64,000 bases of DNA from Benzoatithermus flavus. Lineage in GTDB: Bacteria; Pseudomonadota; Alphaproteobacteria; Geminicoccales; Geminicoccaceae. The notes under the pieces were generated by a model. The model saw only the letters and a list, made by a program, of their open reading frames with translations. It was not told the origin of the DNA and did not search any database. Below, one piece after another: positions 41,881-50,161 of the stretch (the first letter of the stretch is position 1; each line of letters begins with the position of its first letter). A program made the translations under genes and the position numbers. The stretch spans positions 131,146 to 195,145 of the forward strand of contig NZ_JBBLZC010000007.1 of assembly GCF_037908215.1 (NCBI RefSeq), in the 5' to 3' direction.

Positions 41881-41897
41881 GAGAGAGAGAGAGAGAG
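41881..41897 (+). repeat. (GA)8 dinucleotide tract in the tusA ribosome-binding region
   Basis: Seventeen bases of alternating GA directly precede CGGC-ATG of tusA, supplying GAGAG sequences in place of a normal Shine-Dalgarno. Such tracts can gain or lose units. Confidence 0.8.
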
Positions 41898-41901
41898 CGG
41901 C

Positions 41902-42144
41902 ATGACGCCGGAAGAGCATCACGACGCGCTGATCGACGCCCGCGGCCTGAGCTGCCCTCTGCCGCTGGTCAAGGCCCGGCAGGCCCTGATGGTGCTGCCG
42001 CCGGGGGCCACGGTCCGCGTACTCGCGACCGACCCGGCGGCTCCGCGCGACTTCGAGGAGTTCGCGCTCTTGACCGGCCACGAGCTCAAGGACAGCCGCG
42101 AGGCCGACGGCGTCTACTGCTTCGTCCTGGTGAAGCGCGGCTGA
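41902..42144 (+). CDS. tusA: TusA/SirA-like sulfur carrier protein
   Basis: An 80-residue TusA-family protein: DARGLSCPLPLVKARQAL contains the Cys of the C-P-x-P motif that carries a persulfide, followed by the beta-alpha core (TVRVLATDPAAPRDFEEFAL, GHELKD). TusA shuttles sulfur for tRNA thiouridine, molybdenum cofactor or dissimilatory pathways. The partner proteins (TusBCD/E, DsrEFH) are not in the window. The ribosome-binding region is a GA repeat. Confidence 0.92.
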   Translation: MTPEEHHDALIDARGLSCPLPLVKARQALMVLPPGATVRVLATDPAAPRDFEEFALLTGHELKDSREADGVYCFVLVKRG

Positions 42145-42236
42145 GCCCTCGACCCGATCCATCGGGCGCTTGACGGGCGGCCTTTCGTACCGCCATCGCT
42201 GCCGCCTCTGGTTCGTCGTATCCGAGGAGAAGAGGA

Positions 42237-42968
42237 ATGAGCGGGAGGCTTCAAGGCAAGCGGGCGCTGGTCACCGCGGCGGCGCAAGGCATCGGCCGGG
42301 CGAGCGCCGAGCTGTTCGCGCGCGAGGGCGCGCAGGTCGTCGCGACCGACATCGACGCGGCGAAGCTTGCAGGGCTTACGGACTGCGATACCCGGCGGCT
42401 CGACGTCATGGACGGTGCCGCGATCCAGGCTCTGGCACAGGAGCTCGGGCCGATCGACGTCCTGTTCAACTGCGCCGGCTACGTCCATCACGGCACCATC
42501 CTCGAGTGCAGCGAGGAGGATTGGACGTTCTCGATGGAGCTCAACGTGCGCTCGATGTACCGCATGATCCGGGCGTTCCTGCCCGGCATGCTGGAGAAGG
42601 GCGGCGGCTCCATCGTCAACATGGCTTCCGTCGCCGGCAGCGTGAAGGGTGTCCCCAACCGATGCGTCTACGGCGCCTCCAAGGCCGCGGTGATCGGCCT
42701 CACCAAGTCGGTCGCGATCGACTTCGTGGGCAGGGGTATTCGCTGCAACGCGATCTGCCCCGGCACGGTCGAGACCCCTTCGCTTGAGGAGCGGATGCGG
42801 GCCCAGGGCGATTACGAGGCCGCGCGCAAGGCGTTCATCGCGCGTCAGCCCATGGGTCGGCTCGGCACGCCCGAGGAGATCGCCCATCTCGCCCTTTATC
42901 TTGCCTCCGACGAAAGCGCCTACACCACGGGCGTCATTCACGTTATCGATGGTGGCATGACCTGCTGA
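42237..42968 (+). CDS. short-chain dehydrogenase/reductase, DHRS6-like
   Basis: A 243-residue classical SDR. The cofactor motif reads TAAAQGIGRASAELFAREGA (Ala-rich variant of TGxxxGIG, as in DHRS6/(R)-3-hydroxybutyrate and sugar-acid dehydrogenases), VATDID gives an NAD-preferring Asp, and catalysis uses the Ser in VNMASVAGS and YGASK (Tyr/Lys). FNCAGYVHHG supplies the NAG-type motif. Likely substrates are small hydroxyacids such as 3-hydroxybutyrate or 2-keto-3-deoxy-sugar acids; the PHA synthase gene is 14 kb away and not linked. GAGGAGAAGAGGA precedes the ATG. Confidence 0.9.
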   Translation: MSGRLQGKRALVTAAAQGIGRASAELFAREGAQVVATDIDAAKLAGLTDCDTRRLDVMDGAAIQALAQELGPIDVLFNCAGYVHHGTILECSEEDWTFSMELNVRSMYRMIRAFLPGMLEKGGGSIVNMASVAGSVKGVPNRCVYGASKAAVIGLTKSVAIDFVGRGIRCNAICPGTVETPSLEERMRAQGDYEAARKAFIARQPMGRLGTPEEIAHLALYLASDESAYTTGVIHVIDGGMTC

Positions 42969-43021
42969 CCGCCGGCGGCAGGACGAAGCCGTCGGCCCAT
43001 GCGCGACCGAAGGAGCCCGGA

Positions 43022-43573
43022 ATGCGAGGAGTAGCGGCGCTGGGCATGGGCGCCTTGGCCCTGCTGGCGGCTTGCGCCGGCGGGTCGGCGCGAGCGCCCC
43101 AGCCCCAGGCCGTGGCGGCCGTTTCTCCGGCCACACCGCCGCAGCGCCCCGACTGGAGCCGGAATCTCGGGCAGCTCCTGCCCGGTATCCGGGCCTGCCT
43201 CGCCGGCTCCGGCGGCAGGCCGGTCGGGGTCACCAAGGCTTGGCCGATCGGACAGAACCTCACGGGCGTGCGCGTGCTCGACCAGAGCGGCGACAGGCTC
43301 GACTGCGTCGCCGTCGCGGACGGGCGCAAGGTGCTGCTCACCGAGAAGGTGCGCGCCAACTCGCGGCTCGCCGGCGAGCGCAACCCGCTCTACACGCCGG
43401 CGACGGCGCAGCGTCCGGCGAGCGGCCCCTGCCTCGAGCGCGTGCCCGCGCGCGACGCCGCGGGCACGGAGGTCGGCTGGCTCACCTACGAGACCTGCCG
43501 CACGCCGGGCGAGATCGGCCCTTCGGCCGGAATCGGGCTGCCGCGGTCGTCCCGGCCGCCGCCGCAGGGCTGA
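43022..43573 (+). CDS. hypothetical lipoprotein
   Basis: A 183-residue protein with a signal peptide ending L-L-A-A-C (lipobox; Cys18), so lipid-anchored in the envelope. The mature part has four further Cys residues (IRACLAG, RLDCVAV, GPCLERV, YETCRT) that could form two disulfides. I recognise no named domain. GAAGGAG precedes the ATG at six bases. The ~230 bp downstream before the TPR gene hold no gene. Confidence 0.7.
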   Translation: MRGVAALGMGALALLAACAGGSARAPQPQAVAAVSPATPPQRPDWSRNLGQLLPGIRACLAGSGGRPVGVTKAWPIGQNLTGVRVLDQSGDRLDCVAVADGRKVLLTEKVRANSRLAGERNPLYTPATAQRPASGPCLERVPARDAAGTEVGWLTYETCRTPGEIGPSAGIGLPRSSRPPPQG

Positions 43574-43803
43574 GAGCGAAGGTGCGAGAAGCCCGGCTGC
43601 ACGGAGCAGTCGGGTCCATCATGCGAGGGGAGGCTCGCCGCTGGCAGGTTCATCCGGATTTGCGCAACCGTGTATCCATCGGATCACTTGCATCGTGCGC
43701 TCGATCGCATCACGAATTCGTCATCTCCGGGTTGAGCGGCGCAGCGAGCGGGCCGAGCCCGTCGCTCCTGGCCCGCGAGCGGACCGCGTGTAGGACGACG
43801 AGC

Positions 43804-45072
43804 ATGAGGAAGATTCTGGCGCCGATGCTGGCAGCGCTCATGGTGCTGCCGCTCACTGCCTGCGGTGCCGCCACCCGCGCCCAGCTCAAGCAGGCGCAAG
43901 GAAACTGCCGCGAGCGCAACCCCGACGTCGCCGAAGCGATCGCCGCCTGCAGCTTCCTTCTGGCCGAGCAGCCCTCGCCCGAGGAGCGGCTGGATCATCT
44001 CCTGACCCGCGGCCTGCTCCATGCCCGGGCCGATCGGCCGAAGGATGCCATGGCCGATCTCGACGCGGTGCTCGCGGCACGCCCCGAGGATGCCACGGCA
44101 CTCCTGAAGCGGGCGGAGCTGCGCGAGCGGGCGGGCGACGTTCCGGGGGCGCTGGCCGACTACGACCGGCTGCTCGCGGTGGCGCCCTGGACGGTGGACG
44201 CGCTCGTGGCCCGCGCCCGGCTCAACCTCGCCGCCGAGAAGCACGAGCCGGCGATCCGGGATCTCACCGAAGCGCTGAAGATCCGGCAGGAGCGGGCGGA
44301 TGCTTGGCTCTACCGCGCCTCGGCCTGGCGCAAGGCGGGCAAGCCCGCGGAAGCCGCAGGCGATTTCACGCAGGCGATCCGGCTCAGGCCCGATTCGGCC
44401 AACCTCTATCTCGGCCGGGCGAGCGCCTTCGTGGCCGCGGGCGACGAGGTGGCGGCGCTTCAGGACATCGAGACCGCACTCCGCCTCGATCCGAACCTCG
44501 CCGACGGCTATCTCGCCCGCGGCAATGCCCGGTTCCGCCAGGGCGACCTCGACCGGGCGCAGGCCGACCTCGACCGCGCCATCGCGCTGAAGCCCGACCT
44601 CGCCGACGCCTATCGTGTGCGTGCGCTCGTCCGGCTGAAACGCGGCGAACTCGATGCGGCGATCGCCGACTTCGGCAGCGCCGTCGAGCGCGACCCGAAG
44701 CTGGCCTCCGCCTATGCCGGCCGTGCCGACGCGCTGGCCAAGAAGGGCGACGACCAGGCCGCGATCGCCGATCTCGACCGCGCCATAGCGCTCGCCCCCG
44801 ACAACCCGATCCCGTTCGTGAGCCGCGGCAACGCCAGCCTGCGCCTGAACCGTCCCGAGGCCGCGGTCGAGGACTTCGACGAGGCGATCCGCCTCCGCCC
44901 GAATCTCGCCGCCGCCTACTACGGCCGCGGCCGCGCCTATCTTCTGCAGAAGAAGCTCAAGGAGGCGCGCGCCGACTTCGAGCGGGCCCTGGCCCTCGAC
45001 CCCGAGCTCGGAGCCGCGCAGCGCCAGCTCGACAATCTCGACCGGCAGATCGCGAAGACGAAGAATAGCTGA
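43804..45072 (+). CDS. TPR-repeat lipoprotein
   Basis: A 422-residue envelope protein: the signal peptide MRKILAPMLAALMVLPLTAC ends in a lipobox, then a short spacer, then about ten tetratricopeptide repeats from residue ~60 to the end (units such as ADAWLYRASAWRKAGKPAEA and PDLADAYRVRALVRLKRGEL, each ending near a Pro). TPR arrays are scaffolds for protein-protein contact; no enzymatic domain is attached. The repeats have diverged normally, with no identical DNA copies. Translation starts at an ATG after AGGACGA. A short hairpin (45071-45089) overlaps its stop. Confidence 0.87.
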   Translation: MRKILAPMLAALMVLPLTACGAATRAQLKQAQGNCRERNPDVAEAIAACSFLLAEQPSPEERLDHLLTRGLLHARADRPKDAMADLDAVLAARPEDATALLKRAELRERAGDVPGALADYDRLLAVAPWTVDALVARARLNLAAEKHEPAIRDLTEALKIRQERADAWLYRASAWRKAGKPAEAAGDFTQAIRLRPDSANLYLGRASAFVAAGDEVAALQDIETALRLDPNLADGYLARGNARFRQGDLDRAQADLDRAIALKPDLADAYRVRALVRLKRGELDAAIADFGSAVERDPKLASAYAGRADALAKKGDDQAAIADLDRAIALAPDNPIPFVSRGNASLRLNRPEAAVEDFDEAIRLRPNLAAAYYGRGRAYLLQKKLKEARADFERALALDPELGAAQRQLDNLDRQIAKTKNS

Positions 45073-45089
45073 GGCCCGGCCCGGGCCTC
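45071..45089 (+). terminator. 8-bp hairpin overlapping the TPR gene stop
   Basis: The stem GAGGCCCG / CGGGCCTC with a 3-base loop begins inside the stop codon. No T-run follows. Confidence 0.4.
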
Positions 45090-45159
45090 GGCCGATCCGG
45101 GCCAGCGCCGTCGGGATCGTCGCCGGCTGCGCCTTCGCCCCCTTTGTCTTGCGGGCGCT

Positions 45160-45447
45160 CCTCGAAGCGACTTCAGATATTCGACCAGGTCGGCCTTCTG
45201 CCTTGAGGTGAGCTTCAGCTCGAACCGCCGGTCATAGTGGTTGACCACCGCCAGCAGGGTCGGCGCGCTGCCGTCGTGGAAATAGGGCGGATGCTGCCAG
45301 AGGGTACGTAACGGCGTCGTCCGGTATTTCCGGTGGCGGACCGGGAGGCATGGGTCGGGTTCATGCCGACCTCGGCCGGATCGTGCAGGCGGGGCACGCC
45401 CCGCCTCGGGCCGCTCGGCACGTCGGTGAAGTATGGTCCTATAGCGC
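45160..45447 (-). pseudogene. remnant of a di-haem cytochrome c peroxidase/MauG-type gene, frameshifted
   Basis: On the minus strand the first part reads GPYFTDVPSGPRRGVPRLHD and then VGMNPTHASRSATGN. The homologous continuation, YRTTPLRTLWQHPPYFHDGS followed by VVNHYDRRFELKLTSRQKAD and LVEYLKSL, is in another frame, entered near 45325 within GGAAATACC, where one base is missing. The pattern (RTTPLR-x-L-W...YFHDGSAPTL...V...HYD) is the C-terminal haem region of cytochrome c peroxidases. The N-terminal haem domain is absent, because the adjacent dihydropyrimidinase gene ends 28 bp upstream. This is a deleted and frameshifted relic. Confidence 0.75.
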
Positions 45448-45474
45448 CGGACCACGACAATACGCGCCGACCGC

Positions 45475-46941
45475 CTATCCCCTGAGCCGCGCCCCGAAAT
45501 TGCGCGCCGGGTCGAGCTCGGGCGCCGTCCGGCCCAGCGGGGCCGCGGCCGGACCGCCCGCGCGCGGCAGGAAGCGGCCGGAACCGGGCACCGCCTCGAG
45601 CTTCCCGTGATCGGCGATGACCTGCCCGCGCCGCAGCACGGTCACGGGCCAGCCTTTCACCGTCCGGCCCGCATAGGGCGTATAGCCCGCATTGTCCCAG
45701 CGCGGGCCCTGCTCGATCCTGACCTCCCGCTCCGGGTCCCAGATCGCGATGTCGGCATCGGCGCCAATGGCGATGCCGCCTTTCCTCGGATGCAGCCCGT
45801 AGAGCCGTGCCGGGGCGGTGGCGGTCAGCTCGACGAACTTCTCGAGCCCGAGCCGGCCCTTGCTCACCATGGCGTCGAACAGCACCGGCAGGCGCAGCTC
45901 GAGTCCCGGCATGCCGTTGGCGATCGCCTTGAAGTGCGGGCTCGGCCCCTGCGCCAGCTTGCCGGTCTCGTCCATCCGGTAGGGCGCATGGTCCGAGGAC
46001 ACGGTCTGAAGCGTGCCGATCTCGAGCGCCCACCACAAGGCCTCCTGGTCGGAAGGCTCGCGCAGAGGGGGCGAGCACATCCACATCGCCCCCTCGACCC
46101 CCGGCCGGTCGAGGTCGTTCGCCGTCAGCGTCAGATACTGCGTGCAGGTCTCGCCCCACACCTTGTGCCCCTCGCCGCGCGCCCGGTGGATCACGGCCGC
46201 GCCCTCGGCGGTGCTGACGTGGAAGATCATCAGGGGCTGGTCGATCAGGGCGGCGCAGGCGATGGCGCGATGGATCGCCTCGACCTCGCCCAAGCGCGGA
46301 TGCGAGGGCACGTGGTAGCGGGGATGGGTGTAGCCGCGCTCGAGCAGGCGCTTGCCCATCCAGGTGATCATGCCGTGGTTCTCGGCATGGACGCAGACCA
46401 TGAGCCCGTGCGTGCGCGCGGCCTCGAGCACGTCCAGGAACTGCGCGTCCTCGACCCGGAGCCGGTCGTAGGTGAGGAACACCTTGAGCGAGCCGTGTCC
46501 GGCCCGTGCCAGCGGCGGCAGTTCCTCCTTCAGCACCTCGGGCCTGGGATCGCACAAGATCATGTGGAAGGCGTAGTCCACCATCGCCCCACGCTCGGCG
46601 GCGGCATGGTAGTCCTCGACCACCTTCGCGAGGCTCATGCCGACATGCTGGGCCGCGAACGGGATCACGGTCGTGGTGCCGCCCATCGCGGCCGAGCGGG
46701 TCGCGGTCTCGAACGTGTCGGCGTTCATGAGCCCCGACGCCGTGAGCTGCTCGATGTGGCAGTGGCTGTCGACCCCGCCCGGCAGCACGAGCCGGCCGCG
46801 CGCGTCGATCTCCCTCGCACCTTCGCCCAGGCCTTCGCCGATGGCCGCGATCCGTTCGCCCGAGATCGCCACGTCGGCCGGGAACGCGGCGGCGGTGGTG
46901 GCGACGGTCCCGCCGCGGATGACGAGATCGTAATCGGGCAT
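45475..46941 (-). CDS. hydA: dihydropyrimidinase / hydantoinase
   Basis: A 488-residue amidohydrolase of the cyclic amidase group. Metal ligands are seen as VDSHCHIE (HxH), the carbamylated Lys in GSLKVFLTYDR, His in VCVHAENH and MIFHVSTAEG, and the Asp in SSDHAPYR. It hydrolyses dihydrouracil/dihydrothymine or 5-substituted hydantoins to carbamoyl amino acids. HCH replaces the more usual HTH. No dihydropyrimidine dehydrogenase or beta-ureidopropionase gene is adjacent. It is divergent from a PhnD-like binding protein, 160 bp away, possibly part of the same uptake/catabolism function. Confidence 0.92.
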   Translation of the reverse strand: MPDYDLVIRGGTVATTAAAFPADVAISGERIAAIGEGLGEGAREIDARGRLVLPGGVDSHCHIEQLTASGLMNADTFETATRSAAMGGTTTVIPFAAQHVGMSLAKVVEDYHAAAERGAMVDYAFHMILCDPRPEVLKEELPPLARAGHGSLKVFLTYDRLRVEDAQFLDVLEAARTHGLMVCVHAENHGMITWMGKRLLERGYTHPRYHVPSHPRLGEVEAIHRAIACAALIDQPLMIFHVSTAEGAAVIHRARGEGHKVWGETCTQYLTLTANDLDRPGVEGAMWMCSPPLREPSDQEALWWALEIGTLQTVSSDHAPYRMDETGKLAQGPSPHFKAIANGMPGLELRLPVLFDAMVSKGRLGLEKFVELTATAPARLYGLHPRKGGIAIGADADIAIWDPEREVRIEQGPRWDNAGYTPYAGRTVKGWPVTVLRRGQVIADHGKLEAVPGSGRFLPRAGGPAAAPLGRTAPELDPARNFGARLRG

Positions 46942-47101
46942 GGGGCACCTGCTGTCTTTTGGCGAGGCCTGCCTCCTTATCGCCTTTGCCGGCCCCGGCA
47001 AAGCCCGGACCGCTGATAGGTGCCATCGCCCGACCTTCCGCCGGCCTCCCCGCTGCGCCAAGAATCGCCCGCCCACCCGAGCCATGCCCGAGGAGCCGAC
47101 C

Positions 47102-47905
47102 TTGCGCGCGAGCCTTCCCATGTACGACCTGCCGGAGCTGCGTGCCGCCACCGATGGCTGGTGGGCGGGGCTTGCCGCCGCGCTCGTCCGCCAGGGCTTC
47201 GCACCCGTGCCGGCAGGGCTCGACCGCAGCGAGCCGATCGCACGCGTCTGGCACGCACCCGATCTGCTCTTGAGCCAGTGCTGCAGCCGCGATCTCGTCA
47301 CCCATCTCGCGGGCGTCGTCGCCCCGGTAGCGCTGCCGTCCTATCGCGTCCCCGGCTGCGGCCCCGGCACCTACCGCTCCTTCCTCGTCGTCCGCCGCGA
47401 CGATCCCAGGAGCGATCTCGCCGCCTTCGCCGGTGCGGTGGCCGCCATCAACTATCCCGGCTCGCACTCGGGCTTCGTCGCCCTTGCGCACACGCTGGCC
47501 CGTCACGGACTTCCCGAGCGCTTTCTCGGCCGCGGCCGCCTCACCGGCAGCCATCGCGCCTCGCTCGTGGCGGTGGCGGGCGGTCGGGCCGATCTCGCCG
47601 CCGTCGACTGCGTGACCTGGGCGCTCCTCGCCGCGGCCGACCCTGCCCTCGTCGGGCGCTTGCGCATCCTCGCCGAAAGCGAGCCGGCGCCGGCGTTGCC
47701 CTACGTCACCGCCATCGCCCGCCCCGAAGAGGAGCGCCGCCGGCTCTTCGCTGCTCTCGAGGAAACGGCTCTGGCGCCGGACCTCGCCGCAGTCCGCGCG
47801 CGCTTGCGGATCGCAGGCTTTCTGCCGGCGACCGCTACCGCCTTCGCCCGTACGGCGGCGATGGCGGAAGCGGCCCTGAAGGAGCCCTGCGCCATTCTCG
47901 GATGA
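47102..47905 (+). CDS. PhnD-like phosphate/phosphonate-type binding protein
   Basis: A 267-residue protein of the ABC-type phosphate/phosphonate periplasmic binding family (PhnD/transferrin-fold): RASLPMYDLPELRAATDGWW, WHAPDLLLSQCCSRDLVTHL, GCGPGTYRSFLVVRRDD, NYPGSHSGFVALAH and TGSHRASLVAVAGGRADLAAVD. There is no signal peptide at either possible start, a common feature of this subgroup, so it may be cytoplasmic. I prefer a TTG at 47102, six bases after GAGGAG; an ATG at 47084 is in frame. It is divergent from the dihydropyrimidinase gene. Confidence 0.85.
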   Translation: MRASLPMYDLPELRAATDGWWAGLAAALVRQGFAPVPAGLDRSEPIARVWHAPDLLLSQCCSRDLVTHLAGVVAPVALPSYRVPGCGPGTYRSFLVVRRDDPRSDLAAFAGAVAAINYPGSHSGFVALAHTLARHGLPERFLGRGRLTGSHRASLVAVAGGRADLAAVDCVTWALLAAADPALVGRLRILAESEPAPALPYVTAIARPEEERRRLFAALEETALAPDLAAVRARLRIAGFLPATATAFARTAAMAEAALKEPCAILG

Positions 47906-47938
47906 CGCGTATCGCCCTGCGGCAACGACCGGCCCCCG

Positions 47939-48427
47939 TCAGCCGGGAGCGCCCGCCCCCACCACGATTTCGGGCTCGTGTCGGACCGGGAAGCTCACCG
48001 AGCGGGCGATGAAGCACTTCTCGTGCGCCGCGGCGTGCAGCGCTCGGGCGCGGGCGAGGTCGGTGCCGGGGGCCACGGTCACGCGCGGGCGCAAGGTGAC
48101 GTGCCGGAAGCGGCCGCCGCCGTCGGGCTCCTCGGCCATCTCGCCTTCGGCCCGGTCCTCGTAGGCCGTCACCACGATACCGGCATCGGCGCACAAGTGC
48201 AGGTACCAGAGCTGGTGGCAGGCCGCGAGCGAGGCCACCAGCAGCTCCTCCGGGTTCCAGCGGGCGGGGTCGCCGCGGAAGGCGGGGTCGGAAGAGCCGG
48301 GGATCGCGGGCTTGCCAGGGGCCTCGATCCGATGCTCGCGACCGTAATCGCGGTAGCCCGACGTGCCGCTGCCCCGGTTGCCCTCCCAGGTGACGGTCAG
48401 CGCATAGCGATGCGCCCGCCCGGCCAT
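47939..48427 (-). CDS. OsmC/Ohr family protein
   Basis: A 162-residue OsmC-like protein. The core shows NPEELLVASLAACHQLWYLH, where the catalytic Cys sits in the conserved long helix, and the second conserved Cys in AHEKCFIARSVS. Such proteins reduce organic hydroperoxides with thiols. The N-terminus (ALTVTWEGNRG) and the SGYRDYGREHRIEAPGK stretch fit the OsmC-like subgroup rather than Ohr. It starts 4 bp from the end of the DapA-superfamily gene on the same strand and converges on the PhnD-like gene. Confidence 0.9.
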   Translation of the reverse strand: MAGRAHRYALTVTWEGNRGSGTSGYRDYGREHRIEAPGKPAIPGSSDPAFRGDPARWNPEELLVASLAACHQLWYLHLCADAGIVVTAYEDRAEGEMAEEPDGGGRFRHVTLRPRVTVAPGTDLARARALHAAAHEKCFIARSVSFPVRHEPEIVVGAGAPG

Positions 48428-48431
48428 GGCC

Positions 48432-49343
48432 CTACCCGCCGAGCCGCCGCTCGAGCCGGGCCAGGAGCCAGTCCACCTCGGCCCGCGTCTCGGCGCTCAG
48501 CTTCGGCGCCGGGGCGCGCAGCGCCGGCGTGGGCAGCGCACCCCGCTTCCACAGCACGTACTTCCTGACGGCGAGCCCGAGCCCCGGCTGCTGCTCGTAG
48601 CGCACGAGCGGCAGATAGGCGTCGTAGAGATCGAGCATCTCCTCGTGCCGGCCCTCTCGCGCGAGCCGGCACACCCCGACCAGCATCTCGGGATAGGAGA
48701 ACCCGGTCATGGCACCGTCGGCACCGCGGAACAGCTCGTGCGGCAGCATGATCCCGCCGTGCCCGCACAGGATCGAGAGCCGTCGCGCCCCCTCGGCCTC
48801 CTGGCGGCGGATCGCGGTGATCTTGTCGAGCCCCGGCCAGTCCTCGTGCTTGAGCACGACCATGTTGGGGCAGGCGTCCGCGATCCGACGCACGAGCGAG
48901 GCACTCATGGGCGGCCCGCCCGCGAGCGGGAAGTCCTGCAGCACCCAGGGCACGGCCTCACCGATCCGCTCGGCTACCTCCCGGCAATAGGCGAGGATCG
49001 CGTCGTCGCCCCGGAGCGTGCCGGGCGGGGCGATCATCACACCGGCGGCCCCTGCCTCCATCACCGCACGGGTGAGCTCGACGAGGCTGGCATAGCCGGG
49101 GCTCGACACGCCGACGACGACCGGCGCTCGGACCCGCGCCAGCACCCGCCGCGCCACGGTGAGCGCTTCCCCGTGCGTGAGCTTCGGCGCCTCGCCGAGC
49201 TGACCCAAGATCGTGAGTCCGTCGACGCCTTTGCCGAGATACCAGTCGATCAGCCGGTCCAGGCCGTCGAGGTCGAGCTCGCCCGTCTCCCGGAACGGGG
49301 TCGCGGCGATGAGGTAGACCCCTCTGGCGTCGCTCGTGAGCAT
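48432..49343 (-). CDS. DapA/NAL-superfamily aldolase-like enzyme with an altered active site
   Basis: A 303-residue TIM-barrel protein of the dihydrodipicolinate synthase/N-acetylneuraminate lyase superfamily. The Schiff-base Lys is in MVVLKHEDWPG. The phosphate/carboxylate motif normally G-T-T-G-E reads G-Q-L-G-E (LTILGQLGEAPKLTHGE), and the conserved Tyr loop is replaced by VLQDFPLAG, with no Tyr. So it is not a normal DapA and may use another keto acid or have lost the classical proton relay. The OsmC gene directly follows. Confidence 0.85.
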   Translation of the reverse strand: MLTSDARGVYLIAATPFRETGELDLDGLDRLIDWYLGKGVDGLTILGQLGEAPKLTHGEALTVARRVLARVRAPVVVGVSSPGYASLVELTRAVMEAGAAGVMIAPPGTLRGDDAILAYCREVAERIGEAVPWVLQDFPLAGGPPMSASLVRRIADACPNMVVLKHEDWPGLDKITAIRRQEAEGARRLSILCGHGGIMLPHELFRGADGAMTGFSYPEMLVGVCRLAREGRHEEMLDLYDAYLPLVRYEQQPGLGLAVRKYVLWKRGALPTPALRAPAPKLSAETRAEVDWLLARLERRLGG

Positions 49344-49561
49344 CCTTCCCCTGCCTCCTGCGCTGGACCTTGCTCCGGTCGGATCGGGAGCGCGTTCAGG
49401 ATTCGTTCATGGTGTCCGGTACCATGGACGCTCGCCGACCCTGCCGGCCCGGCGCACCATAGCCGCGCCGGCGGGATCGGGCGAGAGCCGGAAGGAAACG
49501 GAAGGCCGCGGTCCGGCGAGAACCGCGGCCCCGGAGCGGCGGATCGGAAGGGGCTGGCCGA

Positions 49562-50041
49562 TCAGACGCGCGAGGTGGGGCCCGTCGTCGCGGTCACGGT
49601 CTCGGTGTCGACGGCGCGGGCGAAGCCGAAATAGGCCGCAGCGATCGTGATCAGCGCGTGCAGCCAGATGTCGTGGCCGAACAGCGGCACGATGCCCCAG
49701 AGCGTGTTGAGGCCGGGGATCAGGCCCGCGATCGTCAGGATCGCATAGACCACCGCCGTCGCCTTGGCGAAGCTCCTGGCACCCGCGAAGCTGCGGTAGG
49801 CGACGATGCCGTAGAGGCCCCAGACGATGTGCACGAGGTTATGGATCGCGTTGGTCGGGAACAGGCCCAGGAGATAGCCGTAGCTCGCGGCCGTGGCCGG
49901 CGCCGGCCCGGCATCGCCGGGCGCCGCGGTGCCGGTCGCCATCGTTTCCATGCCGTGCGAGACGAGGCCCGGAATGAAGCCGGCGATCCCGGCGAGCAGC
50001 AGAATGATGCCGAGAATGAGCGCGAACGTGCGCGTGTTCAT
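49562..50041 (-). CDS. DUF4383 membrane protein
   Basis: A 159-residue integral membrane protein with four transmembrane helices: TFALILGIILLLAGIAGFIP, IHNLVHIVWGLYGIVAYRSF, AKATAVVYAILTIAGLIPGL and a final HALITIAAAYFGFARAV. The N-H-x-x-x-H-I-x-x-G-x-x-G-x-x-A segment around residues 65-80 (AIHNLVHIVWGLYGIVA) is the DUF4383 signature. Function unknown. A Gly/Ala/Thr loop of ~25 residues separates helices 1 and 2. Start at 50041. Confidence 0.85.
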   Translation of the reverse strand: MNTRTFALILGIILLLAGIAGFIPGLVSHGMETMATGTAAPGDAGPAPATAASYGYLLGLFPTNAIHNLVHIVWGLYGIVAYRSFAGARSFAKATAVVYAILTIAGLIPGLNTLWGIVPLFGHDIWLHALITIAAAYFGFARAVDTETVTATTGPTSRV

Positions 50042-50161
50042 CCATGTTCTCCGCTTGGCACGCTGCGGAGCCCATGCCGGCTCCTCAGCCCTCGGCATGC
50101 AGAACGTGCGCGAGAGACCATAGGTTCCGGCTTCGTTCCGGCAAGGGCAGGGCCTTAGTCC

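Noticed and set aside
43924..45060. TPR region as a recent DNA repeat array
   Set aside because: Repeats are diverged at the DNA level, as in normal TPR proteins.
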